Assembly (NCBI GenBank): GCA_948474755.1 | Contig: CAOLHI010000246.1 | Span: forward strand, 248,001 to 312,000 | Length of the DNA stretch: 64,000 nt | DNA from: Ctenosaura bakeri | Taxonomy: Eukaryota; Chordata; Lepidosauria; Squamata; Iguanidae | Direction: 5' to 3' | Shown here: positions 45,304 to 56,640 of the stretch, one piece after another | Layout of the letters: the number at the start of each line of letters is the position of its first letter | Numbering within the stretch: position 1 is the stretch's first letter | The notes under the pieces: generated by a model | Seen by the model: the letters and a program-made list of their open reading frames with translations, nothing else | The model's database searches: none | What the model was told of the DNA's origin: nothing | Position numbers and translations under genes: made by a program

Positions 45304-47965
45304 ACAGCACCAGGATATCCCCATATTTTACTGGATGTTCCTTGGCAACAAGAGGCAGAACCCCCCTACCTCTTGTTTCCAAGAGCACCAAGAAAAAGCA
45401 AGAAAAAGTTTGGAACCGTATCTCTTCCTCATAATGCACATGCACATAGAGCAATTATAAGAAGATAGATTTATTTGCAAGGGCAGATAATTAGGAAAGA
45501 ATATGAAATATAAACAAATACCTGTTCAGCAACATTTACAGCAGACAAAAATAGTAAAGCTAACCAGCATACCAAAAATGTGGACCTTGTAAAGCATGAC
45601 CTGAAGACCAAAATAGCATAATGTACCTCAAAGACCAGATGGCATTGTCAGAATAAGAACAATGGAACAAACATTCCAAAAAAGCACCCCGATTTTATGG
45701 TAATATCTAGCTATGGATCTGTTGGACTTAATTAAGCAATCAGTAACCATAAAGGTTGAACTGTCTTATTGTCTTAAACCTCAAGCATGTTCCCACCAGA
45801 ATTGAGATGAAGTGATCCTTTCCCTAATAAGGTCCTTGGACGACCCTTGAAAAAATTAAAACAAGAGATAATACAGATGCTTTGAAAGCATTATATGACC
45901 CATGGTAGCCTCAAGAATAGCATGTGTGCCTTGGCTGTTTGAAAATACAGTCCACAGAAACAGGGAAAAAACCGACATGATTTCTTTACAACTAGTAAAA
46001 TTTTTTAGCAGTTTAGCTTGTTCATAGGCACCCAAATGGAATGTCTAATGGGGTGTATTCCCAAGCAATGAACACCAGACAAGTTCTGACATATGTAGTA
46101 TTTAAATACTCTCACATTTGATGCCATTCATACAATTTGTCTTAAGCTTTCCCTTTATGTTTTTCTTCCTGTTTGTGCCTAGAACATTTTTATCCCAAGA
46201 CTACACACAATATGGTCGAACCTGGACAGTTATTTTTAAGAAGAATGAATACAGTGACATGCTGAGTACCTCCATGACTAAATGGTGGTAGGATAACATT
46301 CCAAGACCCATCCATAACTGAGTAGTGATAGCACAATGCTCTGGAATTCACTGATCAGTTATAGAAACCAGAGTTTTGTTTTACTTACTTACTTACTTAT
46401 TTATTTCAGGTCTTTTGTAAAGCTAATGGATCTTGTTTCTCCACATAAGACCAAGCCATCCCAAAGTACTTTGAATTACAATAGGAATAGCTTGTAACAA
46501 TGCACTATTGCTGGGAAAGGAGGGGAAAGAAATTGTCATGAGGACTATAACTAGGTTCAAAAGCAATTGGAAAATCTAAGGAAAGTAGGAGATAGCAGCA
46601 TCTTCCTAACTGAACAAAATGTTGCTGCGCTCCAAGAGTATAGAGCTTTAGTGTCCCTCTTTCTTCTATAACATTAAGGGTCCAGATGCAAAAGCTTTTC
46701 AAAAGAATGCTGTTATCTATTGAATTATGCAGGAACAAATTTGGAAAAGTTACTGTTCAGGACTATCCCTAGAGCGTACAAAATCCCCAGGCAGTATAGC
46801 CAATGTCCATGCAGCCAGGGAGTATGGGAGTTGTACTCCAAGAGAGAGAGAGAGAGAATTTTCCAAGTTGCATATAAGGCACAAAACAAAGACATCTCAG
46901 ATATTAGCACACCATCACAAATGGAGAGAAAAAGGTTGCTATGGAATACTCAGTAAGAAAAAGGATGCAGAAAACCTTGCCCAGTTCCTGCCAGTATATT
47001 CATGCTGCTTTTGTAGTATCAAGTTCATATGAATGAGAATAAAAGTCAATGAGTGTAAGTCAGTGAGTGCACAGCAAGTTTCTGATATTCCAAAACACCA
47101 TTCAAACTATTTACCATCTTGTTACATGATAAGATAAATGACTTCTTAAAGGTTTTACAGCATAGATATAGAAGTTTTTCCCCCTCAACTCATTCCCTCT
47201 TATTTTCCAAGGCTGTAAAATACTCAGAAAGGTAAATCTGCATTTCTTTTACTTTCCTCTTGCTCAACAAATAATTTAATTTTATAGTTCCATAACAATA
47301 AACTTGTTGGACGTTTCACCTATCATCCCCAGTGTGAAGGTATGCTATAAATTTTTGCTTGTAAAACCATAACACAGAAAATGCTGGTGATTAAAATGGT
47401 CTGAGAGCATGCATGCACACATACACACACACACTGCTTGCTTTTCTTCCTCTGTAAGAAGCAACTCGACAGCTGAGTTTATCTAAGTCACTTCAGCTAA
47501 CTAGTCCATGCTCTGAAGAATGAAGCTCTCCATGAAAGTTCTCAGCCATCTGTTGTTCTCCACACATTAGCTGTAACTTTTCCTAGGTAGAACATTTAGG
47601 TTTATACTTCTACCTGAGGACTGAAGTCTTCTGGAAGGGTTCTTGTTTGTGACTAACTAGTGGGAGCAAAACACTGCGTGAAAACAAGAGTGAGGGCTTT
47701 CTTTGCTGGGTCACTCCAGTTATGAACTGCCCTTTCTTTTAGATGTCCAACTTCTAACCACTTTGGCTTCTTTCCAGCATCAGGTTAAAATATAGCCTTT
47801 TATCAAAGTCTTTCAGGAGCTAATGATCTTCCCCAAAGCCTATACAGAGTTTTAACTGCTTAAATCTATTTTCATTGTTAAATTGTTTTAATATTGTAAT
47901 TGCTAAATTATTTAATATGTTTTAAGATATTTAAATTATCCCCAATTGTGTTAAATTTAATTTGT
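45304..47965. other. Mostly unique AT-rich DNA
   Basis: About 2.7 kb with no gene. Minor low-complexity: (ACTT)n at 46381-46403, (GA)n at 46841-46857, (CA)n at 47417-47433. From about 47860 on the sequence takes on the AT-rich texture of a LINE 3' UTR leading into the inverted pair at 47966. Frames up to 101 codons show no motif. Confidence 0.45.
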
Positions 47966-48133
47966 TCTAGATTGTTTCATTTTGTTTCTGTCCTGAGATC
48001 TTGTGATATGAGGTGCAATTTTTTTTAAAAATTAACCAATACATAAAAAAATAAAATGTATTTGTTGTTATTTTTTAAAATCCCACCCCATATTACAAGA
48101 TCTCAGGACAGAAACAATATAAAACAATCTAGA
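47966..48133. repeat. Inverted pair of LINE 3' tails
   Basis: Arms 47966-48010 and 48089-48133 are near-perfect reverse complements, about 40 of 45 positions by eye, including TTGTTTCTGTCCTGAGATCTTGT. The spacer is AT-rich and about 78 bp. The arm sequence has the CCTGAGATCTTG...GATATG character of an L2/CR1-type LINE 3' end, so two tails face each other. Confidence 0.8.
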
Positions 48134-48212
48134 TAAATAAACTGTAGAGAAGTGTATAGGTTGTTGTGGGTTTTTCAGGCTATGAGGCCATGTTCTATTA
48201 GTATTTGCTCCT

Positions 48213-48247
48213 GACGTTTCACCTGCATCTGTGGCTGGCATCTTCAG
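48213..48247 (-). ncRNA. Hammerhead-ribozyme-like core, minus arm
   Basis: On the minus strand the order is CTGAAGA, a hairpin (GCCAGC...GCAGGT), GAAAC, then GTC, matching the hammerhead layout CUGANGA - stem II - GAAA - (stem III) - UH. TCCT before the core can pair with AGGA after GTC as stem I. An extra U between CUGANGA and stem II, and only ACGU for stem III, weaken it; such short stem III motifs act as dimers. Hammerheads are known in Penelope-like elements. Activity is unproven. Confidence 0.35.
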
Positions 48248-48492
48248 AGGATCTGGTGGCATGGAAGTGAGACAGAGTGTATATACTTCTATAGTCCCTG
48301 GGTGGGAAGAAGCAATTTGCACATGTTACGGTTGACCTGTGTGATGGCTTATTGTTAAATGGGATATCCCTCAGGCCTATTTAACAATAGACTGTCACAC
48401 AGGCCAACCGTAACATGTGCAAATTTCTTCCTCCCACCCAGGGACTACACAAGTATATATACTCTGTCTCACTTCTATGCCACCAGATCCTC

Positions 48493-48527
48493 TGCAGATG
48501 CCACCCACAGATGCAGGCGAATCGTCA
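48493..48527 (+). ncRNA. Hammerhead-ribozyme-like core, plus arm, probably dead
   Basis: The same layout as the minus arm (CTGCAGA, hairpin, then GAATC, GTC), but the conserved GAAAC is GAATC. That change hits the invariant core, so if the motif was ever a ribozyme this copy should be inactive. Confidence 0.3.
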
Positions 48528-48621
48528 GGAGCAAATACTAATAGAACACGGCCTCATAGCCCAAAAAAACCCACAACAACCTATGGATTCCAGCCATGAA
48601 AGACTTCAACTTTACATGTAG

Positions 48622-48828
48622 AGAGGTGGTTTGGTGTAGTGGTTTGAGCATTAGACTATGGCCCTGGACACTAAGGTTTGATTCCCTGCTCAGCTATGAA
48701 AACCCATTAGGATGACCTTGGGCATGTAAAACACACACTCAGCCCCAGAAAACCTCATGACAGGTTCACCTTAGGATCACCAATAGTCAGAAATGACTTG
48801 AAGGCAGACGGCAACAAACTATATCTTT
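48622..48828 (+). mobile_element. tRNA-headed SINE, short subtype
   Basis: Head GGTGTAGTGGTTTGAGCATT, B-box-like GGTTTGATTCC, then GATGACCTTGGGCATGTAAA, CAGCCCCAGAAAACCTCATG, CAGAAATGACTTGAAGGCAG and a CAACAAA end. Lacks the GGCAAAGGCAAAC segment. It lies directly beside the Penelope-like pair. Confidence 0.87.
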
Positions 48829-48937
48829 CCAAAGATTTTTGAAAGCACATATTAATCAGTGGGAAGTACATATTAACCAAATAATTCATTATTCATTTTC
48901 TTTTTGTGTTTCTTTACAGTAGCAATTGCATCTCTGG

Positions 48938-49135
48938 GCCTTTCCACATTCAACTCTTATAGTGCTATTATTCCACTTTCAACATCATATGGAATCCTGG
49001 GGTTTGCAGTTTAGGGAATGTCATTTAGAATTCTTAACCGGAGAGCTCTTTGGCCTCAGTAAACTACAAACCCCAGAATTCCACAGGATGTTGAAAGTAG
49101 AATAATAGCACTTTAACAGTGTAGGGTGGAAAGGC
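48938..49135. mobile_element. Palindromic MITE (family of 4645)
   Basis: Begins GCCTTTCCACATTCAAC and ends GGGTGGAAAGGC. The arms carry the family ATAGTGCTATTATTCCACTT and complement. The centre has AACTACAAACCCCAGAATTCC. The flanks do not give a clean duplication. Confidence 0.85.
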
Positions 49136-49170
49136 CCTCTATGTCATATTCAAGGATGAACATCATGCCT

Positions 49171-49510
49171 TCCAACATTTCACAGAAGGAAACAGGGATG
49201 TGTGTGTCCAAGCAACATCAGAGTGTGGTCAAGATGGCTAATGTTATTAACAAGGAAGAACATTCAAGCTAGAAGAGGCTGGAGCTGCTTTCTTTTTCTT
49301 GAGTCTACTGGAAAGGGCAAGATTCTACCTTTTTCTTTCCTCTGTCTCTTGCTGAACCCATTGATTGCAAACTACCTTTGCACTTAGAACTCAGTTTGCA
49401 GCAATGGAAGTTAGCTGAGGACAAAGAGCAAAAGTGTGAGAAAAAAAGCAGAGACATTTTAAAGGCATACCAAAAAGTGAGACAACAGAGGATTAATTGA
49501 GATGGCCCCT
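49171..49510 (+). repeat. Uncharacterised dispersed repeat, copy 2
   Basis: Collinear with 5442-5790. Shared: AACATTTCACAGA, GGGATGTGTGTG, GTGGTCAAGATGG, AACAAGGAAGAACA, AGAGGCTGGAG, GGCAAGATTCT, CTCAGTTTGCAGCAA, TTAGCTGAGGA. Both copies lie close to MITE-rich DNA. Boundaries approximate. Confidence 0.6.
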
Positions 49511-50244
49511 GCCAAATTTGAGGGTATGTTGGAGGATGTGGATCATCATATTGAATAATGCTCATATTTATGTTTATAAAATCTAGAGACTCATAGACCT
49601 GACCCACTGAAATCAACAGGACTTAATTTAGCCATTCAAGTGGATCAATGCTATGCACAATGATGTCTGGATTCAACCCTGTAACACTAAACCTGTGGCC
49701 TAATCCTACACTTCTTTGGATGAAGGCCTAGATCATATACACCTCTGTGGTGTGGTTGCTTCTGCCGCAGAAACAAAGCAGAATCAAGTATCATCTTAAA
49801 GACTAATTCACTTTATTATGACATAAGTTTTCATAGACTTCAAACCATTTCAGGATATCCATGAAATGTTATCTCAGCTGGCAAACCTGCTTCACGCAAT
49901 CAGCAAGGTCAGAGGCAACTGAAATGTAAAAGATACCAACACTGATAATTTTCCCAACACTGGTAATTAACAAATAGTAACTAGATGGTAACAAAACTGT
50001 TCATTTCTAAAGTGCCATGAGATTCTTGTCACTGGAAAAGACACACAGCTACCACCTTGGAAACTGTCTCAACAATGAAGTAATTACTTTTCATTCTAGT
50101 CCTGCTAGAGCAGATGTAAGCAATAGTAGCTCTTTAGACTTTTGTACTATCCCCAGACATTTTGTAATTCCAGTTACCCCTGCTGAATTTGGCACACAGT
50201 TCTTCTATAAAATTACTAAAGATGTAGCTCTCTCCCTTCCTTTG

Positions 50245-50442
50245 GCCATTTCCACACTACACTGTTATAGTGCTATTATTCCACTTCCAACCTCCTGTAG
50301 AATTCTGGGGTTTGTAGATTACTGAGACAAGAGCTCTCTGGCTGAGAATTCTAAATGTCCCTCCCTAAACTACAAGTCCCAGGATTCCATAAGATGTTGA
50401 AAGTAGAATGGTAGCACTATAACTATCTAGTGCAAAAGTGGC
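50245..50442. mobile_element. Palindromic MITE (family of 4645)
   Basis: Begins GCCATTTCCACACTACAC and ends GTGCAAAAGTGGC. The arms are as in the family. The centre has ACTACAAGTCCCAGGATTCC. The flanks (CTTTG, CCTGA) do not match. Confidence 0.85.
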
Positions 50443-50596
50443 CCTGATTTAGTTAAACTCAAATATAAGAAAGGGACATTTTGTACATGTTTATAATTAG
50501 TGTTCTCTTTTCTGAATGTAAAAGTCTGGTATTAAATCAACCAAATGGCATCATCATTCAATTTCTGAGATATATCACAAGCAAGAGGCAACTGAG

Positions 50597-51030
50597 GCCC
50601 TTTTCGCCTGGTATTTGCATTTGTGAATGCCATGCAAAAGGGTCCCTGGAGCGTTGCGCGACTGCGAGGAGCAGTCCACATAATGCACTCACAATCGTGT
50701 GATGCTCCAGGACCTGGCAGGCGCCGATCACACACTATTTCATTTTTGGCTTTGAGCCGAAAATGGTGAGTAATCAATCGCGCATCACTCCGGGGCTCCG
50801 TGCACACTTGCCATGCATGCGGAGCTTCGGAGCTGCAGCACTTGCACTTCCTGCCCCAGCACAGCCTGGGAAAATCCCAGGCTGCACTGCGGAAGGAAGA
50901 GGAGGGGCTCTCATGTGAGCAGGCAGAAGCTGGGGAGCTGAAGGAACCAGGACACGAGAGCCTTTCGCAAGAGGTTGCTCACGCGATCCCCGCATCCCAG
51001 CTTTGCAAAAGGGTGAGTTGTGGAAAGGGC
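50597..51030. mobile_element. Non-autonomous DNA transposon (GCC/GGC-ended, family 4)
   Basis: Begins GCCCTTTTCGCCTGG and ends TTGTGGAAAGGGC. Perfect CTGAG duplication (50592-50596 and 51031-51035). The interior (434 bp) has GATCACACACTATTTC and CATCACTCCGGGGCTCCG and is not shared with the other families here. Frames of 91-94 codons on both strands are compositional. Confidence 0.85.
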
Positions 51031-51492
51031 CTGAGTCTTTTATTAAAAGTTTTGTCACAAAGAATGTGCATTAGTTACCCATGATATTTCTGCAATGACA
51101 TTCCACATAAAACATAAGGAGGAAAGATTCCCCCTCCTCTTTAGAAGAGTATGCACCACAAAAGGGAACTATTTTAAAAGTGCTTTTATTGTTTTTAATT
51201 ATATGTTTTAAATTATATGTTTCTACTTTTAGATTTACTTTAATTTATATCCCTCATCTAAGGCAATTTAACCTACCAATATTCTTGCAATGTGGCTTTA
51301 AACAAAGTACAGCTAAAACCATGTATAGTAAAAAAAGTTTTTTTAAAAAAATTATATAATTAATCCTATACAAATAATTTTAAGACATTTAAAAACACAC
51401 ATATTTTGTGTTTGTTCTAATTTGTAAACTGCCTTGAGTTTTGATTTTCGGAAAATATCCATTTTCTATCTATAGCTATTACAGTAGGACCC

Positions 51493-51880
51493 CCTCTATC
51501 TGCAGATTCATTATCCATTGACTCAGTTACCCACAGTTGGCCACCATTGGGTCAACCAAGGATAACTGGGTCCAAGGCCTGCTGCCCACCCTGGCCCCGA
51601 TCCCAGTGGCAAGAAAAGAGAAAGGAGCATGGGTTTGCACCCCTTGCCAACTCCCATCGCCCTCCCCAGCCCTAATCCCAGCAGTGGGTGACAGGGAAAG
51701 AGCAAGGAGCATGGGATCACACTCCTCGCCAACTCCCGTCACCCAGCCTGGCAGATCCGCTCTTTTCCCACCTGCCACCATGGCGATTGGGTTGGGGCTG
51801 GTGGCAGCACAGGGCATTCCCTACTATCTGTGGATTTCAGTATCTGGGGGGAGGGCAGAACTGTGGTTGGACAAGATTCA
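51493..51880. mobile_element. Tigger-like DNA element with internal tandem repeat
   Basis: Begins TACAGTAGGACCCCCTCTATCTGCAG-type (the TA target then a Tigger-like end). Near the right it has CTGTGGATTTCAGTATCTGGGG, the usual inner end of this class. The middle holds two copies of a block of about 100 bp: AAGAGAAAGGAGCATGGG...CTTGCCAACTCCC and AAGAGCAAGGAGCATGGG...CTCGCCAACTCCC. The right terminus was not resolved. Confidence 0.6.
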
Positions 51881-52996
51881 CTCCAAGATTCAAAGGCTTG
51901 CTCCTGGATGCAGTCAAGGTTACAGCTATGATTATTATTGCTTAAACTCCTGGAAAAGTAAATTTTTCAAAGCATTTGTCAGGCAAGTCTGAAGGAAATA
52001 AAGATCAGCCCTAATTCTTGCAAAGAAACCTATCATTTGTATCCTGAAAAGTAGAAGGAACGTGAAGCTCTTGTCATTCATGATCTCTTGTCATTCATAA
52101 ACCTAAGGTGATGTTTGCCAAACATGGTGATAAGGGAATGCACAACATGTCAGATTGATTAATGGCTCTGATACATCTTAACTTTTTAAAATAACCTATA
52201 TAACAAGCGTAGCAACATTAACGATGTTTGCCAGTCTCCTTTTAAAAAAGGGGAAAAACAAACAGATTTCCCCTTTGGCAAGCAGATCTAGTACATAAGG
52301 ATTTTATTGTTTGCAATATTACTCAAGATGTAGATTTTTTTTTTAAGTTGGCCAGAGGAATAATGCTCTTGAGGAATCATTCTATGTGGTCTATCTCATT
52401 GGTGAGTGAGGTCTCCCCACTCCGCTATACAAATATTTGCCACAGTCCCAACCATCTCCTCTGAGCCCAACAGGAATTCCAGCTACAGTTGTTCCAACGT
52501 GCCACCACTTTCTCTTATGCTTTCCAACTCCTTCCCTCCCACACACTTATCTTAAACACTGCATTATTGTCCTGAGTCATTAGGTTTAAAAGAAGGGCTC
52601 TGGAAGTTATACTTATGCATTTAGCTATAATGGAACGAGATATTAAAACTTAGTTTTACTGCCATGTGGCTTTTTGCCAAGATACATGCTCTTCTGTTCT
52701 CTGAAGAGAGTTCAGATCAGTTGCCTTTTAAGGCATAGGGAGATGTGGAAATGAAGCCTCACAGCTGTACCATTCATTAAAGTGTACAGCCACATGAGCC
52801 ATTGCAGGACTGAGATTTTTACCTTGATTTTCTCCTTTAACAATTATCTGAGATAATTAGATATATCAAATATTCACATCACATATAACAAATATTTTCT
52901 TCTGCTCCCAGAATCCATGATAAAGAGTGAACACAAATGTAAGCAAGCAATATCTCCATGTGGTTTCCTGATCTCATAGATTGACACATCACTCAG

Positions 52997-53471
52997 GCCC
53001 TTTCCACATGTGGAGGAAAAAACGGGCGAAAACACGCTAAGACAGACCTTACCTGCATCCGGGTAAGTCCGTCGCCACGTGGAGCAGCGCATTTTTGCTG
53101 CTCCACACTCGTCGGCATCCTGCGGCATCCAAAATGGCGGCTGCTGGCTGGCAGAGGCTCTCCACCAACCAGAGAAGCTTGCCAGCCGGAAAGCCCACCC
53201 CAGGCAGATCTGCAGGCACGCCCTTGAGCGTGTCTGCAAATCTACACTGGGCGCTGTGACGCAGCTGCATGCGGCTGCATGCCCCGTGCCTTTTAAAAAC
53301 CACATGAAAAGTGGTTTTTAAAAAGCACACAGCGGCGCCACTTCCGGTCACCCTAGTGTGGATTGGGGTGTGGAATTACTAAAGTAATCCACCCCAATCC
53401 ATTTTACGGGTGTAGACGACCTCCGTCAGAGGTCGCGCTACACTGTTTTAATACCCCTGTGTGGAAAGGGC
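52997..53471. mobile_element. Non-autonomous DNA transposon (GCC/GGC-ended, family 2)
   Basis: Begins GCCCTTTCCACATGTGG and ends CTGTGTGGAAAGGGC. Flanks CTCAG (52992-52996) and CTTAG (53472-53476), one mismatch. Collinear with 39535-39999, sharing the CCACATGAAAAGTGG hairpin and the ACCCCAATCCATTTTACGG block. The frames in it (80-143 codons) are not maintained between copies. Confidence 0.88.
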
Positions 53472-53479
53472 CTTAGACT

Positions 53480-55555
53480 GCTGTCATAAAGGGGCTAGAG
53501 GACAGAGTGCTCCAATGGTGGAAACTCTGACGCACTCAAAGCCCTTCTGGTGTCTTACCAGCAAAGAGGTGGTAGGAGGAGCTATCTGGAGCCTTGATTC
53601 TTCCATAAAGCTTGCCTACTCTGGAGAAGAAAGGAGAGCTCTTATTGTGAGCCATGTCCAGATCATGCCCCAGGCCTGAGGCAGAGCTTGGAAAAGTTAC
53701 TTTATGGACTGAAACGCCCAGAATTCCCATCAGCATGGCTATGACAAGGTTTTTATCTGAATCCAACTGGTTAGTTCCACCTAAAGTTGACCCATCCAGT
53801 TCTTGAATGGTGACCTCAACCTGTAGCTGACCCACCCAGTTCTTGAATGGTGACCTAATACTTAATATAAATCTAATTGATTCAATGGACCTACTTTAGT
53901 TGGGCCTAACAATCCAATCCAATCTACAACACAGTCCAACAAAAACACACTAGAAGTTGTAGCGTAGTATAAGTGATCCCAAAAATGTAACTTTTCCCAA
54001 TGTGGCTGAGAGGTCTTGGATCCTACAAAGATACATCTGGCTTTCCTCATCTATTTCCATATAGACCGTATATAGACCCCAACGTACAGACCCCAAGACC
54101 ACTTTTCCCCCTCTCTTATTTCTGACGTGAGGGAGAGGGACCCTTAAAAACAAACCTCTGTGGTGGCTGAGAGGGACCAGGACAGGGATCCTGCATTAGA
54201 TCTGGGGTGTAGTTATGGAGGGGGCAAAACAGATGAATTCCTTCCCTGCAAAAAGGAATTCTGCTTCCTCCACTGAAATTTTCCCTCAGTCCCTAAATTT
54301 CTTCATGTTTTGGATGGAAATAAATTGAAACATTAAAAATGCATATGTAGAAGAAACTAGAATTGACAGGTTTGTTCAACAAGAGCCCATCTAGAGCTTT
54401 CAGTCCTGCGTATTCAGTTATGTTAGTGCAGAATTAGGGCTGCCATTATTATTATTTTTCCTGAGAGGCTTTTCATTTTTAATGTATAGGCTCAATATGG
54501 TCTTCTTCATGGTGGGAACAGATATACCTTTTCACTGAAAATGGAAAGAACTTGAGGTTTAACAAAATCCAATTCAAACAAAAGCAGAACTGGCAAATAT
54601 CCCTATCGTAAGACTCCACATAGATATTGTGCTGACAAGACCCCCTTTTGTTCATCAAAGTCTCATTTGGTGACTTCTCATTCTTGCCTTCTGAACGTTT
54701 AAAGTGCATGTCAAGTTGGTCTATCTTTAAGGTCATAACTTCAGGCCTGAACTGGAGGTGGCCCTTTTCCTAAGCAGAACCATTATGTCATATTACTTGC
54801 CTAGACCAGCACAGTAAAACTGTCACTTGCTTTTTTATTCCTCCACAGGGAAGAGGATTCAGCAGCTCTCCTGGGTACATTTCAAAGGCCGGCAGCCTGG
54901 AACTGTTTTAATTTAAATACATTCCAATCCTGCTTGCTGAAATAGATCTGTAGAGATGAGACTGGTTTCAATTTGAAATGCTTTGCCTTCTGGAGTTTTG
55001 CATTTAAGAAAAAAAGAGAGAGAGAGAGAGAGAGTCTCATGGGAACCTATATTTTATTCATTTAAAATTATATTTCTATGACTGTAAGTTTGCATCAGTG
55101 AAAGTCTAGCAGGCAGAGATTGAGGCAATATCCCAGCAGTATCTTGGACAGCAACACTGTGCAGTGGCAGCAGGTAGGTTCCATGTCAGTGGAACAGTGA
55201 ATCCACTCCAGATTTTAGCTCAGACTTTCAAAGAGCTATCGAAAGTGCTGAAACCTATCTAAAAGGTCTAAAACCCTGGGTAGCTTCATGAAAGTTTGGG
55301 CTAAATCCCTGAATACCTTCACTACCACACAGAGATGGGAGCTTTCAGCTACAGGTGACATTTTGCCTTCCCAATTACTCCAATATAACAACTCTTCAAG
55401 TCACTTTACCTCTGACTTTTGTTAGCCCCTAGCACTGCCAACCAGCAGCCAGAGCTTAAGGGCTGAGCAGGCTCCCACCAGTGTTGATGCCACTGTTTGT
55501 TTGACTCTTCTGCCCACCAGTTCCCCCAATAGCCATCTTATCTGACAGTAGGAGC
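53480..55555. other. Mostly unique DNA
   Basis: About 2.1 kb. It contains a 36-bp tandem repeat at about 53789-53855 (CCAGTTCTTGAATGGTGACC twice) and a (GA)n at 55015-55035. A fragment TTGATTCAATGGACCTACTTT at 53878 occurs in short dispersed foldback repeats. No gene recognised. Confidence 0.45.
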
Positions 55556-55559
55556 TACA

Positions 55560-56000
55560 CCATTATTATCATCATCGTCATTGTCATCGTCGTCATCGTC
55601 ATCATAAATATTTCCATCCCACCCTCTATTAAAAGATCTCAGGGCAGCTTACAAATAATATTAGAACAACCGGTTGAGTAGTTTAAAACAATAAAAACAA
55701 TGTAAATAAGGTAAAAGCATAGTAAACATAATAACGAGTTAAAAGCAGATTTAAAAGATTTAACGTTTAAAAATTATCTAGTAGCTGAGAGGAATTAGGC
55801 CCAAAAGCCTTGATGAAGAGCCAAGTTTTCACTAGCCATCTAAAAGAAATGCGCATTGGCGTTGGGCCTCTAAGGGGAGGACATTCCACAATTGGGGTGC
55901 CAAAGTCTTTCCTCCATGTCCCAGCACAGTGTATTACTGGTGGGACACGGAGGAGCCCCTCACCCATGGAACAGATCTCAGACAGACACATAGTGTACTG
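55560..56000 (-). mobile_element. LINE-type dispersed repeat, minus strand, copy 1
   Basis: After an (ATC/GTC)n tract (55564-55605) come CATCCCACCCTCTATTAAAAG, ATCTCAGGGCAGCTTACAAAT and an AT-rich stretch. Then GCCTTGATGAAGAGCCAAG, GAGGACATTCCACAATTGGGG and GGACACGGAGGAGCCCCTCA. This block order, starting from a LINE tail complement, recurs at 56045 and 60040. Read on the minus strand it ends in a CCTGAGATCTTTT-type tail. Clade not settled. Confidence 0.6.
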
Positions 56001-56028
56001 AGGTCCCAGAGGGTTTCATCCTCTTCCT

Positions 56029-56060
56029 TCTCCTCCTCTCCTCCTCCTCCTCCTCCTCCT
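56029..56060. repeat. (TCC)n microsatellite
   Basis: TCC repeats at the 3' (left) end of a minus-strand LINE-type repeat, where simple repeats often grow from the tail. Confidence 0.9.
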
Positions 56061-56640
56061 CATCTTTATATTGGAATTCAAGGCAGCTTATAAATTAACA
56101 TGATTACAATATAAAACATGCAAAAAGTCAGCATTAAAACAGAATGTAAATATTAACCATATTAAAACAATTTAAAACACACATTTCAGAACATATTAAA
56201 AACTGTTAAAACAGTACTGCTTAAAACAGTACAGTGTCCTCTTACAGCCCTTTCTTTAAAAGCCTTCAGTTCTAAAAGCTATCTGTGTTGTTGTTATTTT
56301 TATTCGCCTGCTGACAAAAGGACACCAAGGAGGAGGACATTTTAGCTCCCCTGGGCAAGGAGTTCCAAAGCTTAGGGGCAGCCACCAAGAAGACCCTCTT
56401 CCATGTTCCCCACTAAACATACTTATGAAGGTGGTAGAACTGAAAGAAGGGCCTCTGCTGCAGATGTCAGGGTCTGGGTGAGCTTGTACAGGGAAACACG
56501 GCTGTCAGATCTGAAGAGCTTCATGTTAAACTTCCAACAATGCCCTAGAGTGCTTGATATAGTGGAAAAGAAGAAGTCCTGCCCTTTTACAGCTTGAACT
56601 AGTAGAGGAGAAACCTGCCATATACTAACCAGTCCATCTT
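56061..56640 (-). mobile_element. LINE-type dispersed repeat, minus strand, copy 2
   Basis: TTTATATTGGAATTCAAGGCAG-type tail complement, AT-rich 3' UTR, then GGGCAAGGAGTTCCAAAGC, GCAGCCACCAAGAAGACCC, AAGGTGGTAGAACTGAAAG and TCAGATCTGAAGAGC. Same organisation as 55560-56000 and 60040-60480, so two copies lie head to tail here. Confidence 0.65.

Larger units (their letters stand above)
48157..48584. mobile_element. Inverted pair of Penelope-like element ends
   Basis: The left half (minus) and right half (plus) are about 85-90% complementary over roughly 200 bp, meeting around 48366. Both contain the block with GAAACGTCAGGAG, AATAGAACA(T/C)GGCCTCATAG and CCCACAACAACCTAT, a very common reptile repeat that I associate with Penelope-like retroelements. 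Inverted paired copies are a known structural habit of that group. No reverse-transcriptase or GIY-YIG frame is present. Confidence 0.6.
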
